The notes beneath the pieces are model-generated. The model saw only the letters and a list, made by a program, of their open reading frames with translations, was not told the DNA's origin and did not search any database. 64,000 nucleotides of DNA from Symsagittifera roscoffensis (taxonomy: Eukaryota; Xenacoelomorpha; Acoela; Convolutidae), in contig NC_087066.1 in the NCBI RefSeq assembly GCF_963678635.1, positions 24,665,012-24,729,011 of the forward strand, given 5' to 3'. The first letter of the stretch is position 1. The number at the start of each line of letters is the position of its first letter. Positions 32,501 through 44,380 of the stretch are shown here, piece by piece. Made by a program: the position numbers and the translations under genes.

Positions 32501-32875
32501 AGAAACTAGGTTTGCTGGCTCACTCTTTTCAGCTTAGATTTTCTAGAAATGCGTCAGCTCAGATAACCTCTAGTACATTGGCTAGATCTGTAATTACTTT
32601 TTCAGAACTATCACGCTAAACCATATCGAGCTAAGCGGCATTGCAAGATAAAACAAATGAGACGAAGTGTCAGGGTCTGATTTGAAAGAAGTGGAAGAAT
32701 TCGACGAAAAAAAAATTCGTGGAAAAACAGCAGAACCTTTGAAGAAAAAGATACGTGGTAATGGCAAATGAAAAACTTAAACCTTGGTTTGAATTAACTC
32801 TTATGAAAATACGGAAATAGCTGAGAACCGAAACCTAACAATTTCCTAACTCTTCCCCTTTTGAAGCACACTTTG
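32501..32875. other. Non-coding stretch before Gyp-2
   Basis: No gene or repeat boundary can be assigned. AT-rich with several A-runs. Confidence 0.4.
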
Positions 32876-33118
32876 TGTCATCTGGTACGGATAGATAAAC
32901 TGATCATCATTGCTATCTATTTGTTTGATTAACATATTTATATATTTTTTGGTCAGTTGACCTTGATAGGGCTGCATGCCGACCTAAGATCATAAGCAAG
33001 AGCTCAGACGATAAATTATCTTTCTGAAAGACAGCTGCTTTATCTGACTCGCATCAAGATAATGTTTATCCATCCGATCGGATTCAATATACTCACGCCC
33101 ATACTTAGAGGTATGACA
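32876..33118 (+). repeat. Gyp-2 5' LTR
   Basis: Starts TGTCATCTGGTACGG (Gyp-D LTR: GTCATCCGGTTC) and ends GAGGTATGACA (Gyp-D: CGGTATAGCA). About 243 bp, directly followed by a primer-binding site. No second copy was found in the window. Confidence 0.65.
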
Positions 33119-33132
33119 GGGCGCAGTCAGCA
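33119..33132 (+). promoter_or_regulatory. Gyp-2 primer-binding site
   Basis: GGGCGCAGTCAGCA shares GGCGCAGTC with the Gyp-1 site, with the first base changed from T to G. Same primer tRNA inferred. Confidence 0.65.
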
Positions 33133-34383
33133 GGATTTTCAAAAAACCCGCTGAATTTTAACCCATTTTGGGAGAAAACCTCAGCTGAGCCATGTCTGGA
33201 ATGGTCGAAGTGGGCAGCAATATTTGAAATGGCAGTACTTGCCAAAGACGGAATTGAAGTAGAAAATTTATAAAGAAACAAACCACCGCTCGTCGAGCCC
33301 ACAGAACCTATATACGAAGTCGAGATAACTGGAGAAACAGAAGCTCAAAAGAAAAACCGGGAGTTTCGCAACCAGGAAAAAAGAGTCGGTTGGGAAAACC
33401 ATGTGGTAAAAGCCCGAGGAAAAGGAGTCTTATGCAACTCTTTCCGATGGGACGAAGCAGACGCTAAAGTGAGAAGTTACAATTTTCTGTGCCTGCGAGC
33501 CGAGGGCCAGCATCAAGTTCAGCAAAAGCGTCCAGGACTATTTCTACTTACGGTAGCAACAAGAGAGCTAATTACGACACTAGAAGACATCTTCGTGACA
33601 ACCAGAATTGTCGCGTTCGAGAGATACAACTTCATCTGCAGAAAACAAAAGAAAACGGAAAGCCTGGAACAATTTCACGCTGATCTGGTTGAGTTGGCCT
33701 CAAGAGCTGATTGTGGGGACCGAGAGGGCCTCAAGAGCTGATTGTGCGAGACATGTTCACTGCACAAATGAAAAACGAAAAGATAGCCGAAGAATTACTC
33801 GCACAAACGAGAAGCCCACAAGATAAGTATGAGTATGCGATACGCAGGGAAAAAGGAATCGAACATAGTCGCACAATGAAAACAAATCCGTTTGGAAATC
33901 AAGTAACGAAAACAAATTAGGAACCGGTATATTAAATTGATACACCGGGACGAAGTAGTTTTGCGAATAGTCAGGTATCTCAAAGAGGCCGTGGAAACTT
34001 TCGACGTCGTGTATATCCTCGAGAACAACAAAATACAAGAGGTCAGTCGCTACAACAAAGAAATCCATATCTCAACACTCAAAAACAATGCTACAAATGT
34101 GGTAACCAATTTGGACAAAACCACTTACAATCATGTCCCGCAAAGGATAAAATCTGTTCTAAATGCGCCAAACGAGGCCATTTTGCCAAAGTGTGTCGCT
34201 CAGGAAATGTTAATTATGTGGCAGATCGCAACAACGAAGAGGAACAAGAAGAAACCGAATCCTAGAGTCAGGGAACAGAACTCGATCCATCGCTTTTGCC
34301 AATTTTACATCGATAGTTTTTCAGTGACGGCAATATCGGAAACATTTGAAATAAAAAAACACAACAAGCCTGTCCGAGGATGA
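33133..34383 (+). pseudogene. Gyp-2 gag remnant with two zinc knuckles
   Basis: The capsid start reads CLEWSKWAAIFEMAVLAKDG, matching WEEWSDLF of Gyp-1. The ESLEQFHADLVELASRADC core follows, with a 31-bp tandem duplication (GCCTCAAGAGCTGATTGTG at 33,697 and 33,728) that shifts the frame. Zinc knuckles at 34,089-34,196 are well kept: CYKCGNQFGQNHLQSC (CX2CX7HX3C) and CSKCAKRGHFAKVC (CX2CX4HX4C). They lie in a different frame from the longest open frames here, showing how broken the gene is. Confidence 0.8.
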
Positions 34384-34790
34384 TTCAAATGGGCATATAA
34401 TTAAATTGAAGACAAAAAATTTATTTGTAATCGCTGATTGCGGGAGCCCAATGTCGTTAATTAACCAAAAAACAGCCCGGTGTTTACAAGATAATGACAA
34501 ATCCGCAGGGAGATACAACTTGGAACTTAGCATGTTACAATGGTGAAACAATTATTCCGAAGGGAAGATTAATTGTGACAATTGAATCAGGAGGATGGAA
34601 AACAAGAGCTGCCCCATTCATCATTGTCGATAACAGAAAGCAAACATCATAGGCAGAAACATTTTACCACAAATTGGAGTAAAACTAGTACAAGAAAAAC
34701 AAAAACAAGGGAACGTACTGAATATACGCAAACAAGAAGAATCAAACTCTGAAATCAAACAATGGGTAAAAGATAACTATCCACAACTAT
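34384..34790 (+). pseudogene. Gyp-2 protease remnant
   Basis: It encodes LFVIADCGSPMSLINQKTA, an aspartic protease active-site region with DCG in place of DTG, followed later by NIIGRNILPQIGVKL, the flap and C-terminal region. Stops in between. Confidence 0.65.
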
Positions 34791-35685
34791 GCATTCGTGT
34801 TGGAAAGTCAAAAAACCATGCAATGCGAACACAATTCATTAAAGATTTTTATCCCGGTACAGCAGAAAGGACGCCGTGTACTGGTTTATCTACATGAACA
34901 AGTAGAAAAAGAACTCAACAAACTTATGGATCAAAAACACATAATAGACTGGATAAATGGTCAGATCGACAATTCATTAGTCCAATCTTGATTACCGTAA
35001 AAAAGACCAGACAGTAAAATTGGCTTTAGACACGAAAAAGATAAACAAATTTATTCACAAGAATAAATACCAGATGCCTAACATCGACCTACTGTTAGAC
35101 AACATAGCACAAGTGGTGAAATCAAACAACAAACAGCAAACCCTATTCTCAACATTAGATTTGAGATACGCGTACTCACAAATCCCACTAGACAAACCAA
35201 CTCGAGAACAAGGCAACTGCAGTCTAATTGGTGGCAATGCCACCGGAACTTACCAATTTCAAACAGGATTTTACGGCCTCACGGATATGCCAGCTGAATT
35301 TCAAAAGGCCGTTGATCTAACACTTACAAATTGTTTAAACTCCTGTGCATGTCTAGACGACATATTGATCGTGACAAAACGGTCGATTGATATGCACAAA
35401 CAAAAACTACAAACGATTCTGAAAAGATTAGATGGAGAGAGTCTTGTCATATCATTGGCCAAATGTAAGTTTGCTTGTAGACAAGTTGAGTGGCTAGGGT
35501 ACACTATAAACAATGAGGGCACTACACCATTAATAAGAAAAACAGAGGCAATCGGAAAGCTTTCTCCTCCAAAAACATTTAAACAGCTGAAAAGCTTTAT
35601 GGGTTCTATACACCATCTCACCAGATATATTCCAAACTTAGCACAAACAGCAGCAGCATTACGACCACTGTTAAAAAAACACTAA
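34791..35685 (+). pseudogene. Gyp-2 reverse transcriptase remnant
   Basis: A 221-codon open stretch from 35,020 contains YQMPNIDLLLDN, LDLRYAYSQ and the thumb region EWLGYTINNEG. The catalytic box at 35,350-35,361 reads CLDD, Cys replacing the usual Tyr or Phe. A frameshift near 34,990 separates the fingers (GRRVLVYLHEQVEKEL). The frame ends at 35,685, where a missing base shifts it. Confidence 0.85.
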
Positions 35686-36170
35686 CAAATAAACCAATTG
35701 ATTGGAAACCGGAACTCAATAAATCATTTGAAAATATTAAAAAGATAACCTCTGAAATAACACAAAACAGACATTTTGACCAAAATCTAGAAACACGTAT
35801 AGTAACTGATCCTACTACATCAGGTTTAGGGGCGTCACTCGAACAACATTCACCAGAAGGCTGGGTGGCAAAAGCATATGCATCATGATTTTTAGTGTGG
35901 GCCATTGAACACTCCAAATATTATCTGTACGGAATACATTTCACCGTCATCACAGATCATCAAGCCTTGATCAGCGCTTTAAACGCAAGCGAGAGATCAA
36001 AAAACCGTCAAGTAGATTAACCAGATGGATTGATTGCCTAATCCCATTCCAATTTGGTACCAAACAATTGGAGGGTAACAAAATGGGGCTAATAGACTAT
36101 ATGTCACGAAATCCAGTTGGATTGGCAATACCCCCAAGCTAGTACGACGAGGAATTTGTTGTAGCATCAA
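35686..36170 (+). pseudogene. Gyp-2 RNase H remnant with deletion
   Basis: RIVTDPTTSGLGASLEQ (first Asp) and FTVITDHQALISAL are visible. The segment between KAYAS and WAIEHSKYYLYG lacks the SRFLN ... NELELL block, removing the catalytic Glu. It ends with the GLAIPPS.YDEEF linker motif interrupted by a stop. Confidence 0.8.
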
Positions 36171-37200
36171 TTAATGCATTCATAAATAACCTGGAGGTGA
36201 TTGACAACGTCATTCTTAATAAGTTAGCCAATCAGAAAATGACATCGTGTAGCCTATCAAAAAGCGCGCGCAAAATAAAAGGACAGCAATTAACACCTCA
36301 AACTCTAACTTGAATAAGCAATCTTCCAAAAATTCTGCAAGCGGTCAATTGCAAACACTGAAACCAAATCAGTTCTGCTCAAATTATTCTGCAACTCAGT
36401 CAGCTGTAAATCGAAAGATAAACTAAAAAAACACATTTGCACAATACACTCGTATCCTCGGAAAACTCAACAAACCTAGTCAAATACAGTAACAGAAAAC
36501 AGAAAATGAGCCGAAAACAAGACCTAAAGAATTACAAACGTGGATTCATTCCAGACGAAGTAAAGTCGCTGAATCCACGTGGCAGAAAGGAGGAAAAACT
36601 GCCCAATTGGCTGGGGACATCGGACAGAGAGGAAAGCCTATTAGATCCTCGGTGGCAAAAACGACCACCAACTACGAAAATACTAACAAGCACCACATCT
36701 GCCACAACACCGATAAACGTTAAGGACTCAAGAGAACTGCTTTCCTCAAGGTCACTAGTCAAAATTTCCCAAAAAACAATTTTGACGAAGAAACTACAAA
36801 AACAGACAAGCAACAAAAATTCGGATTAAGGACGACACAAGTGGTACAAACGGACAACTTCAAAGTGTTTGCGGGGACATAAACTGACAAAAAGTAGGGC
36901 CGAACAGAGATGCAAGAGTAGTTCGTGAGTAGAATAAACTACAACATTGCAAGCCAGGAGGAACGTGCCCCAAATGAGGAACCGCTCACGATGACAAAGA
37001 CACAAATCGAAGCTAGCCACCACGAAATAACCGAGGGGTAGTGGTCACAGTAAGCCAAACGACAATGAAGGAGACAGAAGAGGACACACCGCTTTTCTGA
37101 AGAAGACAACAGAAGGTTCTAGGGATCAAGTTCATTGCCGCAGCTACGAAAAAGAATAAAAATCTCAGACCACTCATTACTTTTGTAAAAAAAAAGCGGG
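36171..37200 (+). pseudogene. Gyp-2 RNase H-integrase linker
   Basis: A polar, lysine-rich region. The 130-codon frame at 36,437-36,829 (KNYKRGFIPDEVKSLNPRGR ...) is open but of unknown function. Gyp-1 has a comparable but shorter linker. Confidence 0.4.
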
Positions 37201-38530
37201 ACTGGGACGCGATCGAATTCTCATATGGTCAGTATTGGTTCAATGTCCGCAACCGAATGCATGTGCGGGAGGACTGTTTGCTTATCGACGAACGTATCGT
37301 CATCCCAACACAGCTGCGGCAGACAATACTGGAAAGCGTACATCTGACACACCCAGGTTCGGCCTTCATGCTGGACTTATGTCAAAACGCGTGGTTCCCA
37401 CACATCCATCGATCAGTCGTTTTAGATAGCGCAAAGTTGCAAACACTGTACAGAGCAAGGTAAAAATCTGAAACCTATAATAGGGAAAAAACATTCATTC
37501 CAAATGGATTCGGTCGTAGAACCAAATGAAGGAGTACAATTAGATTTTGCCGCCCCCCCGATGAATTAAATAAGAACGCTTACATACTAGTTGCAATAGA
37601 CAAATGGTCGAAATTTCCAACATCAAAAGTTGTTTCAAAAACTACAGCGGATGTCGCCATAAAATTTATGCAAGGGTATATTTCAAATAACGGAGTTCCC
37701 CCTCGACTAAGATGTGACTAAGCACAATAGTTTAGAGTGAAAAAAGTCCAGTTTTTGTGCAACACAAATCATATTAAGTTACTCTTCGCACTGGTAGACG
37801 ACCATAGAGCCATAGGGGTTGCCGAAAAAATGATACAAACACTGAAACGTAGGCTAGGGGTTATGAGATTAGATCCGGCAAACACACCATATTAATGACA
37901 TCGGACGTTGCCGATATAATGAAAACTTTGCGAATAACACCACATGGTGTAACCAAAAATTCACCTTTCGAAGCACACATGGGCAGAAAACCAAATACTC
38001 CTTTGTCCAACGTAGCAACAACTAGCTCAGCTAACAACCTTAAGTGGGAAAATGCAAAAAACGCACGTTTAGATCGGAAAAACCTGACAAAACCACCCTT
38101 GCCGACTGAAATCATGCACGATTTGCAACAATGGTCGGAGGATGAGGTATCTATCAATCAAAGACAACAGCTGCTACGAAAAACGACTGGAGCAGACAAG
38201 ACAACAACAGTAACAACAGATGCAAAACTCAAACGAAACATAGAAAGAAATATAGATACACAAAACAAAAGGTAAAAAGGAATACAGACACCAGCTGACA
38301 AACACATTAGCAAATGACTAGAACAAGTGGCAAAAAAATAATCCGAGTGGCTACTAAAGTGAAAGATCCTAAAATTTTCGAACAAAATTATAAGACAATC
38401 GACGGAAAAATTTTAACTTACACACCACATATAGCATGAGTACAGGCATTCGGAAAATAACCTAGATTGTTAAGAAATAGTGGGGTTGCTTTCGTTCCTA
38501 ATCCGTTAATCTACGGACCGTGTCGACCCT
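37201..38530 (+). pseudogene. Gyp-2 integrase remnant
   Basis: The zinc module appears as ESVHLTHPGSAFMLDLCQNA (37,335-37,395), with the Cys pair lost. The core has LDFAAP, NAYILVAIDKWSKFPTSKVV and GVPPRLRCD, the second catalytic Asp followed by a stop at 37,719. A 126-codon C-terminal stretch runs to 38,275, then a DPKIFEQNYKTIDGKIL block and NSGVAFVPNPLIYGPCRPSR near 38,480-38,535. Confidence 0.75.
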
Positions 38531-38545
38531 CACGGTTCAGTTACT

Positions 38546-38900
38546 ATGTCGGATGGATTCCAACCGAAATTTCCAACATCAAAAGTTGTTTCAAAAAGCA
38601 ACCGAATTCTCGACGAATTCTTAAATAAGAACGCTTACATACTAGTTGCAATAGACAAATGGTCGAAATTTCCAACATCAAAAGTTGTTTCAAAAACTAC
38701 AGCGGATGTCGCCATAAAATTTATGCAAGGGTATATTTCAAATAACGGAGTTCCCCCTCGACTAAGATGTGACTAAGCACAATAGTTTAGAGCGAAAAAA
38801 GACCAGTTTTTTTTGCAACACAAATCATATTAAGTTACTCTTCGCACTGGTAGACGACCATAGAGCCATAGGGGTTGCCGAAAAAATGATACAAACGACC
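38546..38900 (+). repeat. Second copy of the integrase core
   Basis: About 285 bp (38,612-38,898) nearly identical to 37,563-37,850, covering NAYILVAIDKW to GVPPRLRCD and beyond, including the same stop. A shorter third piece (CCAACATCAAAAGTTGTTTC) precedes it at 38,573. A local duplication within the dead element. Confidence 0.85.
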
Positions 38901-40440
38901 TGCCTGGTCTTCGTTTTTTAGAATGTCAAAATGTTCCGGGAGGATGAAGAAACAGGACTGGCGAAAAAATTAACAGGAAAGGAACAATAGAGAATCAAAA
39001 AATGAAATTAAAAAAGAATCGGATTACAAGTTAACTCTTGAGAGTGGTAAATTAATCAGGAAATCTGATTTGGCTATAAAAAGAAAAGAAGCACGAAGCC
39101 AAAAAAGGAATACCAGCTGATCAAAGTGGATGCAACAGAAGGCATTGCCGGCTTTAAGAGCTCAAATTAATGTCAAAAAATCAAACGAAGTGTAAAATTA
39201 AAGCTCGGTTCGAAGAATATGCTACCGCCCACAGAAACGCCGTCATAAATAGCTCTCAAGATTCGCTCTTGAGGGAGGAGGAACAGGAATGAGCTAGACT
39301 AAGAACTCGTCTCGACCCAGACCGTATGAGCAACGTGGCGAAAGCCTTCGAGAAAACAGTCCTGAGGACGCTTATAGAACCGATTTCGACAAATCTAAGG
39401 GATGTATCTGCCAAAACAATTCAAGCGATTTAATCCTACTGAAAGAATTTAGGTCGAAAGTACTGGAGAAAACGGACATTGTCAGTGAAGCTAACGCTCC
39501 CCGAACTTCACAGAAGATAAAAGAGGAGAGCAGATAACGATGAAACTCGGTCGAACTTAATAGATTTGCTTGTAAGAAAAACCAAAACTGAGGAGTCAAA
39601 ATTGAGGATGCGCTTGGTCACCATAAGTCCCCTTTATACCTACCTCAAGATGAATTGCGGATGCACAGGGACATGAGCCTATCGAATGGCACAATGAGAG
39701 AAGTTGCATTTCGTGCGACCAATTTAAGTCCCAAGAGTACGACCGACGTCAGAGCCGACCTCCACAAGCGAAAGGGTAGAAAAGGATAATAAGGCCCACA
39801 AGGAGCAACCTCAGTCTAGATCTTCAAAAGCTAAAACAACTAGAGTGGCTAAAAAAAGAGATTTCACCAGTAAATTTAACCCTGCCGCAAAAAGTTTTTG
39901 GTTCATCTGTTAGAAACAATACAAAGCTCATAAGAATAAGACAACCTCTTAAACTGATTGGTGCACGAGTTTTACGAATCTGGTAATCGCGCCAAAACTA
40001 GAGCGGGGAAAGAAGTCACTTGTATCAAGACTCCAAAACTTTTCCTAATTGAAGTTATATCATTTGAAGCAGCAAAACATCTTTTAACTGGTAGTTGATT
40101 TAAATACCCATTACTCTCCTATAGTCGGTAACTTTTAATCCAGATTGGTCATCCAAAAAACCGAAAATTTTCAGTGTCAATTCATTGCAAGGCCCATCTA
40201 ATCGGGTTAAGTTTAATCCGACAATCGACAGCAGACAATCTGACCTGACGGATGGACAGCCCAGACCAAAAAACCTGGTCGGAAACCAGATAAGCTATGA
40301 GCTGGTTGTTAGCGACCTCAATCTAAAATGCCATACGAACCCTTGGGAGAACCCAGACATTGGAAGATTAAGCAAAGGTCGAAAAATAAGGCAGTGAGAC
40401 AAGACCACCAGAAACAATTTCGACTCAGCTTTCTAATAAA
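38901..40440 (+). pseudogene. Gyp-2 integrase C-terminus and tail
   Basis: Near 39,030-39,110 the sequence encodes LESGKLIRKSDLAIK, the counterpart of the LSDGKIIRKSD end of the Gyp-1 integrase. The remainder is polar, frame-broken sequence without a recognisable domain. A 70-codon frame at 40,185 is unassigned. Confidence 0.5.
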
Positions 40441-40773
40441 TTAGCCAATTTTTTTGTGTGGTCTAGTTTGTGTTTTAGCGGGGAATCAACCCTCATATTA
40501 ATTTTCTGTTTAAGTTCTCGAATAAACGATGCTGATACATCATGAACGGAGCAAGTTTAGTGGTTTTTTCTCTATAGTACTTTCTGCTATTTTAGAAATC
40601 ATATTTTTTGGTAGTCATTAGTGATATACATACTCTTACCCAGCACTTGGTATTGCTTAATTTAACTAACTTGCTAACTTGCTGAAATAGTTCGAAACTC
40701 TCTCGTTGAATAGCCCAAGTAAAACATTCTTAAATACCGAACGTCGGTCCTACCTGCGCTGGATGAAACGAAT

Positions 40774-41150
40774 CAGGGGCGGTATTAGCAGGGGAGAGAG
40801 GAGCGGACGCGCCCTTCCCTCAAGGATTCGACCCCCTGCCGACCCAAAGAGTCCCCCTTTGAACTATTTTAAGACGGACTTAAAATATTGACTGACGGAC
40901 CCTAAATCCAATTTTGACAGACGGACCCTAAAAATTTTTCTAAAGGCGCCGGAGGCACCAATATATACTAACTTTGAGGAGGATCGCGCGCCGAAAAACG
41001 CAACTTTTCTGTCAACTTTTCCAAAAGGTGCCTAAGAACGTTTTGTAAGGCCTAAACTTTCCAAAACTTGCTTACGGCTCAGAAAGTTTGGTCAAAGGGT
41101 CTTTATAGTGTTTTGAGAGAGCTGAGAAAACCAAATTATGAAAAACAATT
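40774..41150 (-). mobile_element. hAT-like MITE, one end intact
   Basis: Begins CAGGGGCGGTATT and contains GACCCAAAGAGTCCC, GGCGCCGGAGGCACC, ATATATACTAACTTTGAGG and GCGCGCCGAAAAA, the reverse complement of the 24,694 and 45,485 copies. The far end is not recognisable. Confidence 0.7.
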
Positions 41151-41323
41151 TTTTTCAGTAGTGTAAATTGCGTATGATAATCCCAGTATGAACAAATTGC
41201 TTTTAAATCCAACACTCAGAGACAATGTTGTAGGACCACTAGAACTAGGCGTAACCGTTGGCAGGTATCAATCATGACAAAAAGCCAACGCAAGCGATGG
41301 ACTTCAAGAACTAGAAACTAGCA

Positions 41324-42250
41324 TTATTTTAAATATACAAATATGACATTCATCGTCTGCAGACACTTGAAATTCAACTCATCTTGGCTGTTTTGTCTTG
41401 GCATGAATACGATACAAGGCGCTGCTTTCGTGGGCGGCCTGCTTTTTCTTCTCTCCCCCACCCTCCGGTTGTACGTAGTCAATTGCACGCGCCTTTCCTC
41501 CCTCGACTCCTTTTTCCTCCATTCGTTTCGCATTGTCCTCTTTACTTGCCCCTCTCTACTTCGGCTTTTTTGAAACTGTCTCCCCTGGTACGACGTCCTT
41601 CTTCTCCGTCGGTCTCGTTGTATCTGAGTTGTACGATTTTGATCCGCTTGTCCTCTGGCCGCTTTTGATCGCCCTCGCCCGGGTTTCACTCCGCATGTCA
41701 ACAACGCCGGCTCCGATTCTGAATCTGAACGCGATTCCTCCTCGTCCCAGGTTTTTGCTTTAGATTTCTCACCCCGCTTGATTGCTTTTTCCGGACTCTT
41801 GCTTCCTGCGTCAAATTTCTTCTGTAAGTCTGCCATTGTTTTTGGGCTAGGTAGGTTTTACTGCCACCCGTCTTGGTCTCCGGCATCCGCTTTTTGGCGA
41901 CTCCATTTTTCCTGAGCACAAAACTGCTTTGTAACGTAATTGTGTTTCGAATCCTTTACGACTTTTGTTTTATTAATATGTACCCATTGTTTTTTTCTCT
42001 GATTCGTTGGAGAAGAGCTCGGATCGTCGGCTAGGTCATCTAGCTGTTTCCGTAGCCCACCCACCAGCTGTCTCGCACGGCACTCCGTCATGCGTCACCG
42101 AGTTTTCCATCACACAAAACCGGTGGTTAATTTTCTTTTGATCGTATTGCACATCGTACCGCATTTTCCAGTTGGTCTAAGCGGGATGGGCATCTTCTGC
42201 GCCCTCGCCTCCTCTGTGTCTAAACATGCAGATTTTTGTCGTAAAACAAT
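41324..42250 (-). pseudogene. Gyp-A post-integrase tail
   Basis: Minus-strand frames at 41,324-41,836, 41,698-41,919 and 41,858-42,091 encode Lys/Arg/Glu/Ser-rich sequence (for example TWDEEESRSDSESE). They look like one disordered Pol tail split by frameshifts, comparable to the acidic tail of Gyp-1. No domain recognised. Confidence 0.5.
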
Positions 42251-42295
42251 ATTACAGTTTAGATTCTGAAGCGACGGTTTTTTGTTTAAAATGCG

Positions 42296-42820
42296 TTAAA
42301 CTGCAAAATTTCTTAACTGCTTTAAATGTGAAGCCAGATCCTTGTTCCACATAAAGTTTCCGGGGACTCCTCGGTTGGTTAAGTTCTTTGAAATGAATTT
42401 CAACACTTTGTCGGATTTGTCGTTTCTATGTATAATTGCCGAGGGCCACTGAGAGAATCTGTCTACCACTATCATTACGTAATTACTAGGCTCGTTGAGA
42501 TGTTTTATGGGCCCCCAGAAGTCGTTATTCATTAGGCTCCTTAGGCTCGTAAGCTTTATCCAAATCTTTCCTGGAGCAAAATGTTTATAAGCTTTTACCT
42601 GCCTCTGTGCACTCAGTTCACTCCTCGGCCTCCGATGCCAGACTTCTATGGATGTGTGGGAACCACACGCGCCTTGGAGCATGAAACAAACTAGGTTATC
42701 ATGGAGGTTATCAATGATGGATGCTATTAATGCTGTTAATGATGGATCTTCGAAGTGGGTTTGGAATGACCAATCGTCCGTCCATCTACAAAGGAGTCTT
42801 GGAATCACACTCATTATCAC
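42296..42820 (-). pseudogene. Gyp-A integrase
   Basis: A 174-codon open frame has the region just before the core (GSHTSIEVWHRRPR) and the core start NDFWGPIKHLNEPSNYVMIV, VDRFSQWPSA and NRGVPGN. The second catalytic Asp motif is replaced by MWNKDLAS, and the frame ends before the Glu. Confidence 0.8.
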
Positions 42821-43478
42821 GTTCGTCGAGTAAACTGGCGGTTAAATCTCTCCACTGATCTTTGATGGGATTGAAATCACGTTGTTTGTTTCGCCTCTAC
42901 CGTTCCTGTGGTTCTAGCCCCTAATCTCTCATTGATAACTTCGACTTCCAACCTATCGCTACTGGATACGGTTTCTCGATATTTGGAAAGTTGTTTTATT
43001 CAATTTCTTTAGAGAAAAATTCATAATCAAAGAACTCAAGGGCTTATTTAATTCACACTTAGTAACGACTTCAACTGTTTTTGCATATTTGCAGTAGTCG
43101 ACGCTCGATATGCAAGCGTTCTGGTTGGCTGTCGTTTCGGCGCATGCATAGGAGCCCTCATCCGGTGGCGTTTAATGCTTGTATTCGCGTACTGCAATCT
43201 GATCGGCTGAAACATTCTTGTTTCCATTAAAAGCCATTAGGCTTGATGATTTAAAAATCTAGCCAAGGGAATTATTATTTGATTTAAATTTAGCTACTGA
43301 AAAAGTGTTAACGTATCTACGTATTCTAGGTGCTTCCCCCACCCGATGTCTTGAAACTTAGTCAGCGAGTCCAATTTTTGTCCCTGGCATGTGCTCTTTT
43401 CTGAAGTCAAACGGATTAATTTGGTCTATCCGCCGAGTTAACTGGCTAAATATTCTTTTAGTCATCTCATTGTTTCCG

Positions 43479-44160
43479 TTAAGGTAATGTTACAAGCGCT
43501 CTGTTATCGGTTACAACCTTGATTTCTCTTCCGACTATTTGAATTCTCAAAAACTCTGCCCCCGACACGACCGCTAGCCTTTCTAACTTTTTTGTTGAGT
43601 AAATTCTTTCCGCTGTGCTTAAGTGTTTAGAGGCGAACAATATCATTCTCCAGCCATTGGGGCCCAATTGTTCGCCCTCAGTCCTTTGTGACGCCCACGA
43701 TGCGCATGTCTTCATGAATGTCGAAAAGTTTCAGTTCGACTATGCTTGCTTCTTGAGTTTTCAGTGCCTGGAATCCTCCACCAAAAAGAAATTGCAATGA
43801 TTACTAGTATCTTTACCTCAGGGCAATTGTCCGTATGCATTGGTTAGGTCCATTGTTGTGAAGTACACATATCCCTTTTTTTTCACTGATTGTTTGTCTA
43901 ATATTTTTCCTTAGCTCCTCAATATTCGGCATTTGGTATTTTTTCTTATGCACTTGTTTATTCAATTCCCGCATTTCAAACGCTTATTTTATTGCCTCGT
44001 CCTTTTTAGCTGTAATGACTATCGGCGATACGAAAGACTTGTCGAAATTTTCTTTTCGACAAGGCTTTGAAGTTTTTCAATTTTTTAATTGACCGTTTCG
44101 TGGAGTGTAATTGGAACGCGTCTGCCTTTTTGTTGCACTGGCATCAGTGCCTTTAAGAAA
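43479..44160 (-). pseudogene. Gyp-A RT and RNase H remnants
   Basis: RNase H survives best: MILFASKHLSTAERIYSTKK, LERLAVV and IKVVTDNRALVTLP at 43,479-43,715. The RT part (43,800-44,160) is a patchwork of short frames with the Q/YQMPNIE-like stretch near 43,930 and a GRRVPI-like start near 44,110. Confidence 0.7.
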
Positions 44161-44380
44161 TCCGATGGCACCTTATAAATTCGAGTGCGCCTTATCCTAT
44201 TTCGTCCTAATCACTAAATTGCTTACTGAAGGGCAGTTGCCCGTCATCCAGTGGCTTATCCGAGGGCTCCGATGGTCTTTGGATGCTCATGACTTCACCG
44301 GCGCCAGATATTGACCAACTATTGACCAAATATTGACCAACCGTTTAACGTTAGCAGCACCTTCATTATGACCAACCACC

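Larger units (their letters stand above)
32876..40440 (+). mobile_element. Gyp-2, decayed Ty3/gypsy element
   Basis: A 5' LTR and a primer-binding site are followed by gag, protease, RT, RNase H, linker and integrase remnants in gypsy order, then a polar tail. Nearly every domain has stops or shifts, RNase H has an internal deletion and part of the integrase core is duplicated. I could not find the 3' LTR, so the right boundary (about 40,440) is only where recognisable sequence ends. It belongs with Gyp-D (same LTR ends and knuckles). Confidence 0.8.
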
